Shown here: one piece after another, positions 1 through 9,100 of the stretch
Layout: each line of letters starts with the position of its first letter
Position numbering within the stretch: the first letter of the stretch is position 1
Assembly (NCBI GenBank): GCA_016935315.1
Contig: JAFGRD010000021.1
Location: 1 to 38,104, forward strand
Length of the DNA: 38,104 nt
Origin: Pirellulales bacterium
Lineage (GTDB): Bacteria; Planctomycetota; Planctomycetia; Pirellulales; Thermoguttaceae
Direction of reading: 5' to 3'
Notes under the pieces: generated by a model
Seen by the model: only the letters and a program-made list of their open reading frames with translations
Told to the model about the DNA's origin: nothing
Database searches by the model: none
Made by a program: the position numbers and the translations under genes

Positions 1-92
1 CATTGCGAATGATCCAGGCCGACCAACGGGAGGCCGGCAGAATCGGGCTCCCGTTGGTCGCCCTCGCGCATTGACTGTGCAGGCGTCGATAG
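1..92 (-). repeat. Dispersed palindromic repeat, copy A (cut by the window edge)
   Basis: This is one member of a family also found at 4962-5073 and 27991-28100, with a half-copy at 31113-31142. Read on the minus strand it has an outer arm (CTATCGACGCCTGCACAG), then CAATGCGC, then a perfect 13-bp stem CGACCAACGGGAG (20-32 paired with 48-60) around a 15-nt loop, then the start of the second outer arm, which runs off the window. It lies just downstream of the Rrf2 stop codon. It looks REP- or MITE-like. No transposase or REP-associated tyrosine transposase is present in the window. Confidence 0.8.
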
Positions 93-111
93 AAACCGGG
101 TTTAGGACTCC

Positions 112-564
112 TTACACTGGAGCGGTCTTATGGCTGATCGGGGCCTCGGCCGGCTGGCCGCGCGCGGGACCATCGGCGATCAGATGGGTCAGCTTGACCG
201 CTGCCAGTTGCTCTCGTGTCGCGCGAGTGACTCTGCACAGGACATCCCGCAGGCGCGCGGTGGATTCTCCGGAAAAGCCGACGTTCATGGGCAGCCCCGC
301 CGAGAGGGGGCCGTCGACCGCTTCGATCACGTCCAACAGCGAGATCTCATCCGGGGCGCGTTCCAGCATAAAACCCCCTCCTCCGCCTCGGCTCGATTGC
401 AGGATTCCTTGCTTGGCGAGGTCGCGGAGGATTTGCAGGAGAAACCGCTCCGGCATGTTTCCCAGTTGAGCAAGCCGGCCGCACGAGACGGGAACCGACG
501 CGTTCTGTTCCGCCAATCGCAGCGCGGCCTGCACGGCATACGTCACGCTCTGAGAGAGTTTCAT
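112..564 (-). CDS. Rrf2 family transcriptional regulator without Fe-S cysteine cluster
   Basis: A 150-residue protein of the usual Rrf2 size. The N-terminal winged helix-turn-helix is clear: MKLSQSVTYAVQAALRLA at residues 1-18, the recognition region around NMPERFLLQILRDLAKQGI (36-54) and the wing SSRGGGGGFMLER (57-69), followed by the dimerisation helix after 75. Family members such as IscR, NsrR and RirA bind a cluster through three cysteines around residues 90-106. Here that stretch has none; the only cysteines are C28 and C110. Cluster sensing in the IscR or NsrR manner is therefore unlikely, and a CymR-like mode (partner or ligand control) is possible. It is transcribed divergently from the chemoreceptor, with a terminator-like hairpin in its own leader. 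The ATG at 564 is the natural family start. The target genes are unknown. Confidence 0.88.
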   Translation of the reverse strand: MKLSQSVTYAVQAALRLAEQNASVPVSCGRLAQLGNMPERFLLQILRDLAKQGILQSSRGGGGGFMLERAPDEISLLDVIEAVDGPLSAGLPMNVGFSGESTARLRDVLCRVTRATREQLAAVKLTHLIADGPARGQPAEAPISHKTAPV

Positions 565-601
565 CTGTCGGTCCTATTTGGCTAGGGGACCAACAGGGCA
601 C

Positions 602-638
602 AAAAAAACCTCACCCTGCGCGATCGCACCGATGAGGT
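602..638 (-). terminator. Intrinsic-terminator-like hairpin in the rrf2 leader
   Basis: On the minus strand ACCTCA (638-633) pairs with TGAGGT (613-608), with an inner TGCG/CGCA stem and an ATCG tetraloop, and a run of T follows directly (607-602). It ends 37 nt before the rrf2 ATG, and no minus-strand gene lies upstream. It is therefore either a leader attenuator or a block against antisense transcription. Confidence 0.5.
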
Positions 639-757
639 CTTCTTATAAACACCCTGCCCTTCGAAAACGGAGACTATCCAACGTATTTTCGTATTTCGAC
701 CGTTTGCCTCGTGAGACTCCAGGAGATTTACGCAGGATTTGTGGGCGCGGTCCACAC

Positions 758-793
758 CTGACACAACCGTAACCTATGGTACAGACGGGTTGT
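758..793 (+). promoter_or_regulatory. Possible chemoreceptor promoter overlapping an inverted repeat
   Basis: CTGACA (758-763) is followed after 16 nt by TACAGA (780-785), a weak sigma-70-like pair. An inverted repeat, ACAACCGT paired with ACGGGTTGT (one extra G), spans 763-793 and would overlap the -10 region, as an operator could. It lies about 100 bp before the chosen ATG. This rests on pattern only. Confidence 0.28.
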
Positions 794-890
794 TTCGCTG
801 ACGGGGTGGTATTGCCGCCCGGGTGTCCGGCACGCCATGCGTTTCACTGAAAGCGTGGGCTTCCGTGCGGCGCGGGATAAGGAAGTGCTC

Positions 891-3800
891 ATGGGGATCT
901 CCGTCAAGATGCTCCTGATCGGGGCCGTGGCGGCTGTCGGCATGGCGGCCGTCGCGGCGGTCACCTGGTGGTCGTACGACACCACGAAGCACACCTTGGC
1001 CCACAGCGAACAGCGCAACGTGCAGGCGGCGTTCTGCAGGAAGGTCAAAGACGTCCAAACGGCATTGCAGCTGGCCGCCAAAGATTCGATCATCGACCGG
1101 GCTGACGGGAAACCGACCGGCAAGCGGTTGGCGGCGATCAACGAGTCGGCCAGGTTCCTCGCCGACAACGTATCACGGTTTGCCCAATACGCCGACACGC
1201 AGCAAGAGAAGACCGCAGCGAGAACCCTGCAAGAGAACATGGGAAGGTTCACCCATGCCATCCGCGTCACCCTGCCGGGTCTTCTCGAAAGCAGCGGCAA
1301 TCTTGAACTCCAAGCCAAGACCGATTTCGCCCGCCTGCACGAGGAGTTGGACCAGCTTGGTGACACCGTGGAGACCGTACTGGACAAGATCGAAGTGTCG
1401 GTCCGCCGACAATTGGCTGCCGGTGGCGATCGGGAGAAGCTCTTGACGGCAATGGATCTGATCGGCCGGTTGCACACGGGTCGCTCGGAACTGATGCTGG
1501 CCGCCAGGGATTCGATCTTTGACAGGGAGGCAGGAAGAATCTCCGGCCGGCGGATGGGCAGCATTCACAAAAACTGGGAGCTGCTGCAGTCGAATTCGGC
1601 CGACTTGACGGCGCTGGCCGCCACCACGGAAGAACAGGGCTTGGTGGAGGCCGTGAACCGCGCGTTGGAGAAGCTGGGCCAGGCGGCCCAAACGGATCTG
1701 GTGCAACTGATCGAGACCGGCGCGAAGAGATCACAGGCCATCGAGACGGCGTTCGTGAAAATCGACAACGATCTGGACGCACAGGCCGACGGCATGGTCA
1801 AGGCGTTGGACGGGATCGAAGTCTCCGTGCGCAAACGGCTGGCCAAGACCGGCGGCAATGAACGGTTGATCGCGGCCGTCGATCTAATCGGCCGCTTGCG
1901 CATCGCGCAATTGGACGTGATGCTGGCGGCCACCGGCGCGATCGTCGATCAGCACCAAGGAAAGATCGCCGAACAGCGCCAGGCGAGCATCGACGCTGAT
2001 CTGGTGCTGCTGAAATCCGCAGTGGACGACCTGGCGGGCACGGCCGAGACGCCTGAGGAAAGGCAGTCCGCCGAGGCACTGAGGACGGCGGCTGCGCACC
2101 TCGAAAAGGCCATTCAGAAAGACCTCCGGCGGCTCGCTGAGAGCGGGGCCGAGAAGACCAGAGCCATCGAGGCCGCGTTCGAGAGGGTCGCCGAGAACCT
2201 CCACACGCATGGGGACGCCGTTGCCGCCTCGCTGGAAGCGTTGGAGACTGTGGTGCGCAAACGCGTGGAGGAACAGGGTCCCAGTGATCTTCCCGGCCAG
2301 ACGTTGCAGCGGATGGCCCGATTGCGGGCGACCCATCTGAAGCTGATGCTGGCCGCCGTCGGTGCGCTGATCGATCGGGCGGAAGGGCAAATCGACGAGC
2401 GCCGGACTGCTGCCGTTCGTGCCGCCGTGGCTTCGCAAGAGAAGGATCGAGAGGAGTTGTACGCGCTGGTCGAAACCGAGGAGGAGCAGGAACTGCTTCG
2501 GCACCTGGCACGCGCTTTGGAGACACTGGGCGACCTCGTCCAGGTGGACCTCGTCCGAGTCATCGAGGAGAACGCTCGGGAAGCCAGGGCCCTGGATGAG
2601 GCGTTCGCGGCCTTCGGCAGCGTGCTGGACAAGCACGGCGGCGAGTTTCGGGATTCCTTGGCGGCGCTCGAAGCGCCGATCCGCACTCGCCTGGGCTCGG
2701 CCGATACGGCCGGAATGCTCGCGACGGTCGACCTGATCGGCAGGATGCGAGCCACTCATCTGAACCTGATGCTAGGCGCGAAGGACGCGATCATCGACAG
2801 AGAGCAGGGAGTCGTGGGAGAACAGCGCAGGGAGGGGATCCATGCCGCGGTGGCCTCGCAGAGGGCCGACCATCGGACGCTTCAGGCGACGGTCGCCACG
2901 GAGGACGAGAAGAAACTGGCTTTGGCCGTCGGGTTCTCGCTCGAGGCGTTGGCCGAGAGCATCCAAACCGATCTGATCGAATGGACCGTCCACAGCGCAA
3001 AGGAGGCCCAAGCCATCGATGCCGCGTTTGTCAAGATCGACGCGGTGCTCGATGAGCAGGGCGACAAGTGTCGCGATTCGCTGGTCGCGCTGGAGACTTC
3101 GTTCCAACAGCGGTTGCGGAAGACCGATACGGCCCGATCGACGCAAACGCTTGATCGGATCGCTCCGATGCGCAGCTCGCTGCAGGCTCTGATGCGCGGC
3201 GTGATGGAGGCCATTGTCGATCGGCATTCCGGCGAAATCGATCCAGAGCGAATGGACGACATCAACCGCTCGATTGCGACACTGAACACGAAGCAAGCCG
3301 AACTGGTCGGCCTGGTTGCGCCCGGCGCCGAGAAACAGACAGCCGGGTCGATACGGAGTGCGACGGAGAAGCTGGCCCAGGCCGTCCGGACGGATCTGGT
3401 CCAAATGATCCGAGAGACTGCCGTGAAGGCTCACGACGCCGAAGAGGCCTTTGCCGAAGTCCACAAGCAGATCGACCAGAGTGGGGAGACCATTGGCCAG
3501 GCGTTGGCGTCGATGGAGACGTCCCTTCGGAACGACCAAGCCGAGACGGCCGGAGCGATCGCCGGTCGACTCGATTTCTGGTTCATCATCACCCTGGCGG
3601 CAACCGGGGTCACCTTGCTGTTGGTCGTCGGCATCCTCGCCGTCGTCGCCCGCGGCACCGCCGGCCCGCTGAACCGGATGGTCGCCACGTTGGAGGCCGT
3701 GGCCGAAGGCGATTACTCGCAGCGGCTGGACGTCGGCGGCAAGGACGAAATCGGTCGGCTGGCCGTCGCGGTGAACGCGGCCACCGACGCTGTGGGCAGG

Positions 3801-5069
3801 GCGGTGCACGAGGTCAAGGACGCCGCCGAACGCGCGCGGCGGATTCAAGCCGAGAAGGCTGAAGAAGGACGACGCCTGGCCGAAGAGGAGCGACGCCGGG
3901 AAGTCGAGGAGGCCGAACAGCAACGGCTGCGGATGGACAAGGAACGCCGCCGCCTGGAGGCGGAAGCGGAAAACGAACGACGGCAGGCCGAGGCCGAACG
4001 GGCCGCTGCCGAAGCAACGCGCTGCAGGGTCGACCAATTGTTGGAGGTCGTCGTCGCCGCGGTCGAAGGCGATCTGACGAGGCAGGTCGCCGTTGAGGGT
4101 GACGAGCCAATCGACGAGTTGGCCGCCGGCATCCGCCGCATGCTGGCCGATTTCTCCGGAGTCATCGGGCAAGTCACCGATAGCGCGGCGCAGGTCCACG
4201 AAGGCTCGCGGTTGATCACCGGGAGTTCGCACAACCTGGCCCAAGGGGCCCAAGCACAAAACTCCAGCATTGAAGAGATGTCGGCTTCCATCGAACAGTT
4301 GACCCGCTCGATCGAAGCCGTCAAGCAGAGTGCCGGCGAGGCAGACCACGTGGCCAGACGGACCGATGTACTGGCCGAAGAGGGTGGGGTGGCCGTGCAG
4401 AAGTCGATCGAAGCGATGGGACTGATCAAGAGCAGCTCCGCACAGATCGGCGAGATCATCCAGGTCATCTCCGAAATCGCCGGACAGACGAATCTGCTGG
4501 CCCTGAACGCCGCCATCGAGGCAGCCCGGGCCGGCGAACACGGCATGGGATTCGCCGTTGTGGCCGACGAAGTCCGCAAGCTGGCCGAACGCTCCAACCA
4601 GGCTGCCGGAGAAATCTCTACTCTGATCCGCGAGTCGAGCCATCGAGTGGAGGAGGGCGCTCAACTGAGCGAGCAAACGGGCGAGTCGCTCAAGAAGATC
4701 CTTGCCGGCGTCGAGGCGACCGCGGGCAAGATTGGCGAAATCGCTGCGGTCACGGCCGAGCAGGCCACCAACGCCCGCGAGATGTCCGCCTCGATCCAGA
4801 GCGTGGCCGACATGACCGAGCAAACCGCAGCCGACAGCGAGGAGATGGCCTCCGGCAGCGAGGAACTCGGGGCCCAGGCCGCCGCGTTGCGGAAGTTGGT
4901 CGGCCGTTTCAAAACGGAATCCGGCGGCGCCGAGCCGGAACCCGTGAAGGAATCGTCTGCAGCCTTGTTGACGCTTACACACTCAATGCGCAAGGGCGAC
5001 CAACGGGAGCCCGGCTTGTCCGGCCTTTCGTTGGTCGGCCTGGGTCATTCACAATGCAAACATCAATAA
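891..5069 (+). CDS. Methyl-accepting chemotaxis protein with six tandem extracytoplasmic repeats
   Basis: A chemoreceptor of 1392 residues, against about 550 for a typical MCP. I chose the ATG at 891 over the in-frame ATG at 837 because AAGGA precedes it and the TM helix starts at once. Order: TM1 about residues 5-27; a huge ectodomain of six units whose motifs [50 protein letters not shown] and [10 protein letters not shown] start at residues 61, 203, 345, 487, 628 and 769; TM2 about 896-922; HAMP about 922-975; a charged coiled coil about 980-1040; a second HAMP-like segment; and the MCP signalling domain with the hairpin tip [18 protein letters not shown] near 1197-1215. The last 35 residues come from a dispersed DNA repeat. 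The cheW gene follows, but no cheA, cheR or cheB is in the window. The ligand is unknown. Confidence 0.93.
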   Translation: MGISVKMLLIGAVAAVGMAAVAAVTWWSYDTTKHTLAHSEQRNVQAAFCRKVKDVQTALQLAAKDSIIDRADGKPTGKRLAAINESARFLADNVSRFAQYADTQQEKTAARTLQENMGRFTHAIRVTLPGLLESSGNLELQAKTDFARLHEELDQLGDTVETVLDKIEVSVRRQLAAGGDREKLLTAMDLIGRLHTGRSELMLAARDSIFDREAGRISGRRMGSIHKNWELLQSNSADLTALAATTEEQGLVEAVNRALEKLGQAAQTDLVQLIETGAKRSQAIETAFVKIDNDLDAQADGMVKALDGIEVSVRKRLAKTGGNERLIAAVDLIGRLRIAQLDVMLAATGAIVDQHQGKIAEQRQASIDADLVLLKSAVDDLAGTAETPEERQSAEALRTAAAHLEKAIQKDLRRLAESGAEKTRAIEAAFERVAENLHTHGDAVAASLEALETVVRKRVEEQGPSDLPGQTLQRMARLRATHLKLMLAAVGALIDRAEGQIDERRTAAVRAAVASQEKDREELYALVETEEEQELLRHLARALETLGDLVQVDLVRVIEENAREARALDEAFAAFGSVLDKHGGEFRDSLAALEAPIRTRLGSADTAGMLATVDLIGRMRATHLNLMLGAKDAIIDREQGVVGEQRREGIHAAVASQRADHRTLQATVATEDEKKLALAVGFSLEALAESIQTDLIEWTVHSAKEAQAIDAAFVKIDAVLDEQGDKCRDSLVALETSFQQRLRKTDTARSTQTLDRIAPMRSSLQALMRGVMEAIVDRHSGEIDPERMDDINRSIATLNTKQAELVGLVAPGAEKQTAGSIRSATEKLAQAVRTDLVQMIRETAVKAHDAEEAFAEVHKQIDQSGETIGQALASMETSLRNDQAETAGAIAGRLDFWFIITLAATGVTLLLVVGILAVVARGTAGPLNRMVATLEAVAEGDYSQRLDVGGKDEIGRLAVAVNAATDAVGRAVHEVKDAAERARRIQAEKAEEGRRLAEEERRREVEEAEQQRLRMDKERRRLEAEAENERRQAEAERAAAEATRCRVDQLLEVVVAAVEGDLTRQVAVEGDEPIDELAAGIRRMLADFSGVIGQVTDSAAQVHEGSRLITGSSHNLAQGAQAQNSSIEEMSASIEQLTRSIEAVKQSAGEADHVARRTDVLAEEGGVAVQKSIEAMGLIKSSSAQIGEIIQVISEIAGQTNLLALNAAIEAARAGEHGMGFAVVADEVRKLAERSNQAAGEISTLIRESSHRVEEGAQLSEQTGESLKKILAGVEATAGKIGEIAAVTAEQATNAREMSASIQSVADMTEQTAADSEEMASGSEELGAQAAALRKLVGRFKTESGGAEPEPVKESSAALLTLTHSMRKGDQREPGLSGLSLVGLGHSQCKHQ

Positions 5070-5073
5070 ACGC
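4962..5073 (+). repeat. Dispersed palindromic repeat, copy B, overlapping the chemoreceptor 3' end
   Basis: The left arm GCCTTGTTGACGCTTACAC (4962-4980) matches the left arm of the copy at 27991 with few changes. The core stem is CGACCAACGGGAG (4997-5009) facing CTTTCGTTGGTCG (5025-5037), with two mismatches. The right arm ends in ACATCAATAAACGC. The chemoreceptor reading frame runs through the element and uses the TAA at 5067-5069 inside its right arm. Confidence 0.8.
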
Positions 5074-5141
5074 CTGAGAAGGATCTCCCCAAGGGCAAAG
5101 AACGGAGGACCCCCAACCCCCGACACCATGGGAGACCGAGA

Positions 5142-5669
5142 ATGTCTGCAACTTCACGTTCCAGTCAGGAAACCCCCTCGCAGCAGAGCAGCCTTTCCGA
5201 GGCGACCGGCACGACGCAACTGGTCAGCTTTCGATTGGGCAAGGAGGAATACGGAATCGAGATCACGAAGATCCGGGAGATCATCTTGATGGGGGAGATC
5301 ACCCGGATTCCCCAAACGCCCGACTACGTGAAAGGGCTGATCAACCTCCGCAGCACCGTGATTCCCGTAATCGATCTGCGCATCCGCTTCGGGTTGCCCG
5401 AAACGGAGCTGACCGACGAGAGCCGGATCATGGTACTGCACGTCGGCACCAAGACGATCGGCATCATCGTCGATGCGGTCAGCGAAGTGTTGCGGGTCTC
5501 GCCCGAGATGATCGCTCCCCCACCGCCGACGGTTGCCGGGCTGGGACGCGAGTATCTCACCGGTCTGGTGAAGCAACAAGACCGGTTGCTGATCCTGCTG
5601 GACATCGACAAGATCTTCTCCACGGAGGAGGTCGCGGCCATGGAAACGATCACAGCCTCCGCGCAATGA
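5142..5669 (+). CDS. cheW: CheW-like chemotaxis adaptor
   Basis: A 175-residue adaptor that couples chemoreceptors to the histidine kinase CheA in the cytoplasm. After a Ser/Gln-rich leader (1-24) there is one CheW domain: TTQLVSFRLGKEEYGIEI (24-41), the conserved VKGLINLRSTVIPVIDLR (63-80) with R70 at the position of the essential CheW arginine, and the second subdomain from about 95 to 160 ending in LLILLDIDKIF. GGGAGA precedes the ATG. It sits 72 bp after the chemoreceptor and is probably cotranscribed, although a palindromic repeat lies between the two genes and could reduce read-through. No CheA is present nearby, so the pair must dock to a kinase encoded elsewhere. Confidence 0.95.
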   Translation: MSATSRSSQETPSQQSSLSEATGTTQLVSFRLGKEEYGIEITKIREIILMGEITRIPQTPDYVKGLINLRSTVIPVIDLRIRFGLPETELTDESRIMVLHVGTKTIGIIVDAVSEVLRVSPEMIAPPPPTVAGLGREYLTGLVKQQDRLLILLDIDKIFSTEEVAAMETITASAQ

Positions 5670-5692
5670 CGGAACCAGAATGACGGAACCAG
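5665..5692 (+). repeat. 14-bp tandem duplication at the cheW stop codon
   Basis: AATGACGGAACCAG occurs twice head to tail. The first copy contains the cheW stop TGA (5667-5669). It is a small slippage-type duplication with no evident function. Confidence 0.75.
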
Positions 5693-5986
5693 GGCGAAGC
5701 GAGTTATCGAGCGACGTCGCGCGCTTGGGCAAGGGCGGCTTGCGCGCCCCGCTGATTGGCCTCGGTAGTGGGCCCCCCATACGCGAGAATTCCGCTTCAG
5801 CCGCCTCACGCATGCGCGGGCCTTCGGCGAGGGATTCTCGGAGGCATAACTCCTCTTTCCAATGGGACTTGCGACGGCGACGCTGCCTTTGGCAAGCGGG
5901 AACTGCCCGGAGAAACGGGGGCGGGCCCTGCGGGGGTGCCCCCCGATAAGGGATATCCCGGCCGGTGGTTTGCCAACAGCGCATCA

Positions 5987-6024
5987 GGCCCCTGGCCATC
6001 GCTGCGGTCGGGGGCCGTTTTGTT
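5987..6024 (+). terminator. Possible terminator downstream of cheW
   Basis: GGCCCC (5987-5992) pairs with GGGGCC (6011-6016), and the downstream arm is followed by GTTTTGTTT. The loop is long (18 nt) but could fold further. It lies about 320 bp after cheW and directly before the next promoter candidate. Confidence 0.4.
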
Positions 6025-6052
6025 TGCGTTTTCCGTGCGCGCCTACTAGAAT
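6024..6052 (+). promoter_or_regulatory. Candidate sigma-70 promoter of the C25 peptidase gene
   Basis: TTGCGT (6024-6029), a 17-nt spacer, then TAGAAT (6047-6052). The -10 box matches the consensus at five of six positions, the -35 at three. The predicted leader is about 90 nt. The same TAGAAT hexamer appears in the candidates at 22733 and 24477. Confidence 0.45.
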
Positions 6053-6151
6053 CACTGACTAATCGCTCCCTTTTTTTCGTACAGCCGGTTTGCCCTCGGG
6101 CTGGTAGTCTTGGAACCGGCTTCCGTGGCGCGGAATAGGTGTTGGTGCGGC

Positions 6152-9100
6152 ATGACCACAAGCCGATTGTCGGAAGCGTTCGCCCATTTCGCTCAACGGG
6201 GACGCCGTTGGTGCGGCGGGTCGCTGAGGCGGTCGGCGCGCGACTTCAGCCGCGTGAACCGCAGGCGTTTCTGCCGGCTGGAAGCGCTCGAACAGCGAAG
6301 GCTGCTGAGCCTCGACGGAACGGACCTCCTCGCGCTTGCCCAACCGCGTCCGATCGAATCGCTCGATTTCGCTTTGGGCCCGTATGTCGAAGGGCAAGGC
6401 GTCTGGCTGGACTTCGACGTCAACGACGGCTTCAACCCGGGGACAGCGGCCGAGGTGAAGATCACCAGCGTCACCGAGCAAAGCGTCTTCGGTTGCGTGA
6501 CCCTCGCCGGGGTCTGGCTTGAGCCGCTCGCGCTGGGCCAGATCGGATTCACGCAGTTGAGCATCCCCGGCAGTGGATACACTGATCTGGTTGGCGCACC
6601 GAAGCTTCCGGTCGTCCGCAGCCTGCTGTCCGTTCCGCAGGATGCCCCGATGTCGGTCGAGATCGCCGGGACACCGCAACGGCTGTCCATGACCGATCTG
6701 GGCTTCGACGCGCCGCTGGTTCCGCGACAGGCCCCGGTCGAGAAGCTGCCCGGCCGAATCGAGGCCGACACCTTGGATTTTTGCCAGGCGGTCTATCAAA
6801 CGGACGGGTATCTGCCCGAGGCGGGGGGGCGGCTGGAGGAATCCGGATCGCTGGCCGGCCAACGTCTGGTAATGCTCGAGGTGGCCCCGATATCCTACAA
6901 CCCGGTCCGCGCGGCGATCAGCGTTTACGATGCGCTGACGTTTACGATAAGCGTCGAGGGCAGCGGGACGACGGCAGCGTCGAGCACTCCCGACCAGACA
7001 GCCGGGCTGGAAGGGGTTGCTGCAGCCTCGGTGGCTTCTGGAGCCGAAGCGGCCAAGAACGGCAAGCGGTTGATGGTGATTGTCCACGATGATTTTGTGG
7101 CCGACATGGTCGCCTACGTCGCCCACAAGAGCAGCTTGGGCTGGACCGTGGATCTGGTCGACACGCAAACGGCCGGGACCACCAACACGGCGATTCGCAG
7201 CTACATTCAATCGCAATATGCCGACCTTGGCACGCGGCCGGACGCGGTGTTGTTGGTCGGCGACACCGACAGGATTCCGCACTTCGTCGGCTTGGGGGCC
7301 GATAGCCCCGCGACCGATCTCTATTACGGCTGTATGGACGCCGGCGACGATTGGTATCCGGAGATTCCCGTCGGGCGGTTCAGCGTCGCCGACACGACCC
7401 AATTGAACGACGTGATGGAAAAGACCATCTGGTACGAGACCTCGTCCGTCGGCTCCTGGACGAAGCACGCCACGTTCATGGCCGGCAACGACAACTACGC
7501 AATTACCGAAGGCACTCACAACTATGTGATCGATACGTACCTGGATCCGTCGGGCTACACCAGCGAACGGCTTTACGAGGCGACCTACGGCGCCACCACG
7601 CAGGACGTTCGCGATTCGTTCAACGCCGCAACGGCACTGGGGGTTTACTCCGGACACGGCGAGAGGGGCTCGTGGACCGACGGACCACGGTTCACTCAGA
7701 CCGACGTGGGCAATCTCACCAATGCCCAGATGTATCCGCTGGTCTTCAGTTTCGCCTGCCTGACCGGCGACTACGCGGTGAGCGAGTGCTTCATGGAGAG
7801 TTGGCTGCGCCGGCCGGCCCGGGCGGCGGTCGCGGCAGTCGGGGCCAGCGTGACCAGCTTCTGGACCGAGGACGACTTCCTGGAGAAGTCGCTTTTCGAG
7901 GCCGTCTACCGCGAGGGCAACACGGCTGTCGGCAACGCCTGGCTGCGAGCCAAGGAGCTCTTCTTGTTGCATTTCGGCGCCGGTGACACGACACGCCGCT
8001 ATTTCGAGATGTACAACGTTTTGGGCGATCCCACGCTGGGAGTCCTGGGGCTGGAGCTCAGCGTTACCTCGCCGGCGGAGTTGCCGACGGCCTACCGGGG
8101 ACAACCCTACCAGGTCACACTCTCCGCCCGCAGCGGCACTCTGCCCTACACCTGGAGTCTGACCGACGGCGCCCTGCCGGACGGTTTGGAGCTTGATCCG
8201 ACCACGGGCACGATCAGCGGCACGCCGACTGCCCCGCAGACGGCCACGTTCGTCGTCGAAGTGACCGACGCGGCCTCGGCCACCGCAAGCCGCCAATTCC
8301 AACTGCCGGTGGTTGTCGCCTTGGAGATCGCCACCCCGGCCCAACTTCCCGCGGCGTCGCTCAATCGGCCCTACGACACGACGCTTCGGGCCGAAGGTGG
8401 AACGGCCCCCTATGTTTGGATACCGATGGGTACGGGAGAGTACGTCGAAGGCGATGGCGACTCCGGCTATCTCGGCGGCGGCACGGCGATGGACTGGAAA
8501 GACGACGACGAAAGCTGGTCGTTGGCCTTGCCGTTTGCCTTTCGGTTCTATGGGATCGAGTACGAATCGATCTACGTTTGCAGCAACGGCTTCATCGACT
8601 TCGAGCGCGGTTCGGCCGACTTCTCCAATTCCCAGAACGAGCTGATCAACACCGCCCGCATCGCCGTGCTGTGGGACGATCTGACCACCACCGGCTCCGG
8701 TGACGATATCTACGTAACGCAGACGGCCGAATACGTGGCGGTCCGCTGGGACGCGCACGCCTTGATGACGGCAACGGAGGTCGACGCGGAAGCCGTGCTT
8801 CACCGCAACGGGCGGATCGAGTTCAATTACGGTCAGGCGCATTCCGGGCTGACGCCCACCATCGGCCTCTCGTCGGGCGACGGCACCCACTACACGCTCT
8901 CGCACCGCGACGGAACCGACGCCATTGGGGCCAACGAGTCCTCGCTGTTCGCCCGCCGGTTGCCGCTTCCCGCGGGGCTGGAGTTCGACCTGGCCACCGC
9001 CCGAATTCATGGCACGCCGACCGAGATGGGCCATTTTGCGATCGTCGTCGAGGTGACCGACTCCGGCGTCCCGCAACAGCTCCAAACGCGAGAGTTTGTC

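Larger units (their letters stand above)
565..890. other. Divergent intergenic region between rrf2 and the chemoreceptor gene
   Basis: There are 326 bp without a convincing gene. The rrf2 side holds a hairpin with an oligo-T tract on the minus strand (602-638) and, just upstream of it, a TATAAG -10-like hexamer (plus-strand 642-647). The chemoreceptor side holds a weak promoter candidate overlapping an inverted repeat (758-793). Short ORFs here have no recognisable content. Confidence 0.6.
5670..6151. other. Intergenic region between cheW and the C25 peptidase gene
   Basis: There are 482 bp with no convincing gene. The short plus-strand ORF starting at 5680 begins inside the 14-bp duplication and gives an Arg/Gly-rich product without recognisable content. 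The region ends with a terminator-like hairpin (5987-6024) and a good promoter candidate (6024-6052). Confidence 0.6.

Noticed and set aside
2772-4982. 736-residue open frame antisense to the chemoreceptor
   Set aside because: Shadow of the codon bias of the MCP gene; Asp/Leu/Gly-rich with no motif.
5680-5949. 89-residue plus-strand ORF after cheW
   Set aside because: Starts in a 14-bp duplication, Arg/Gly/Ser-rich, no ribosome site and no recognisable features.
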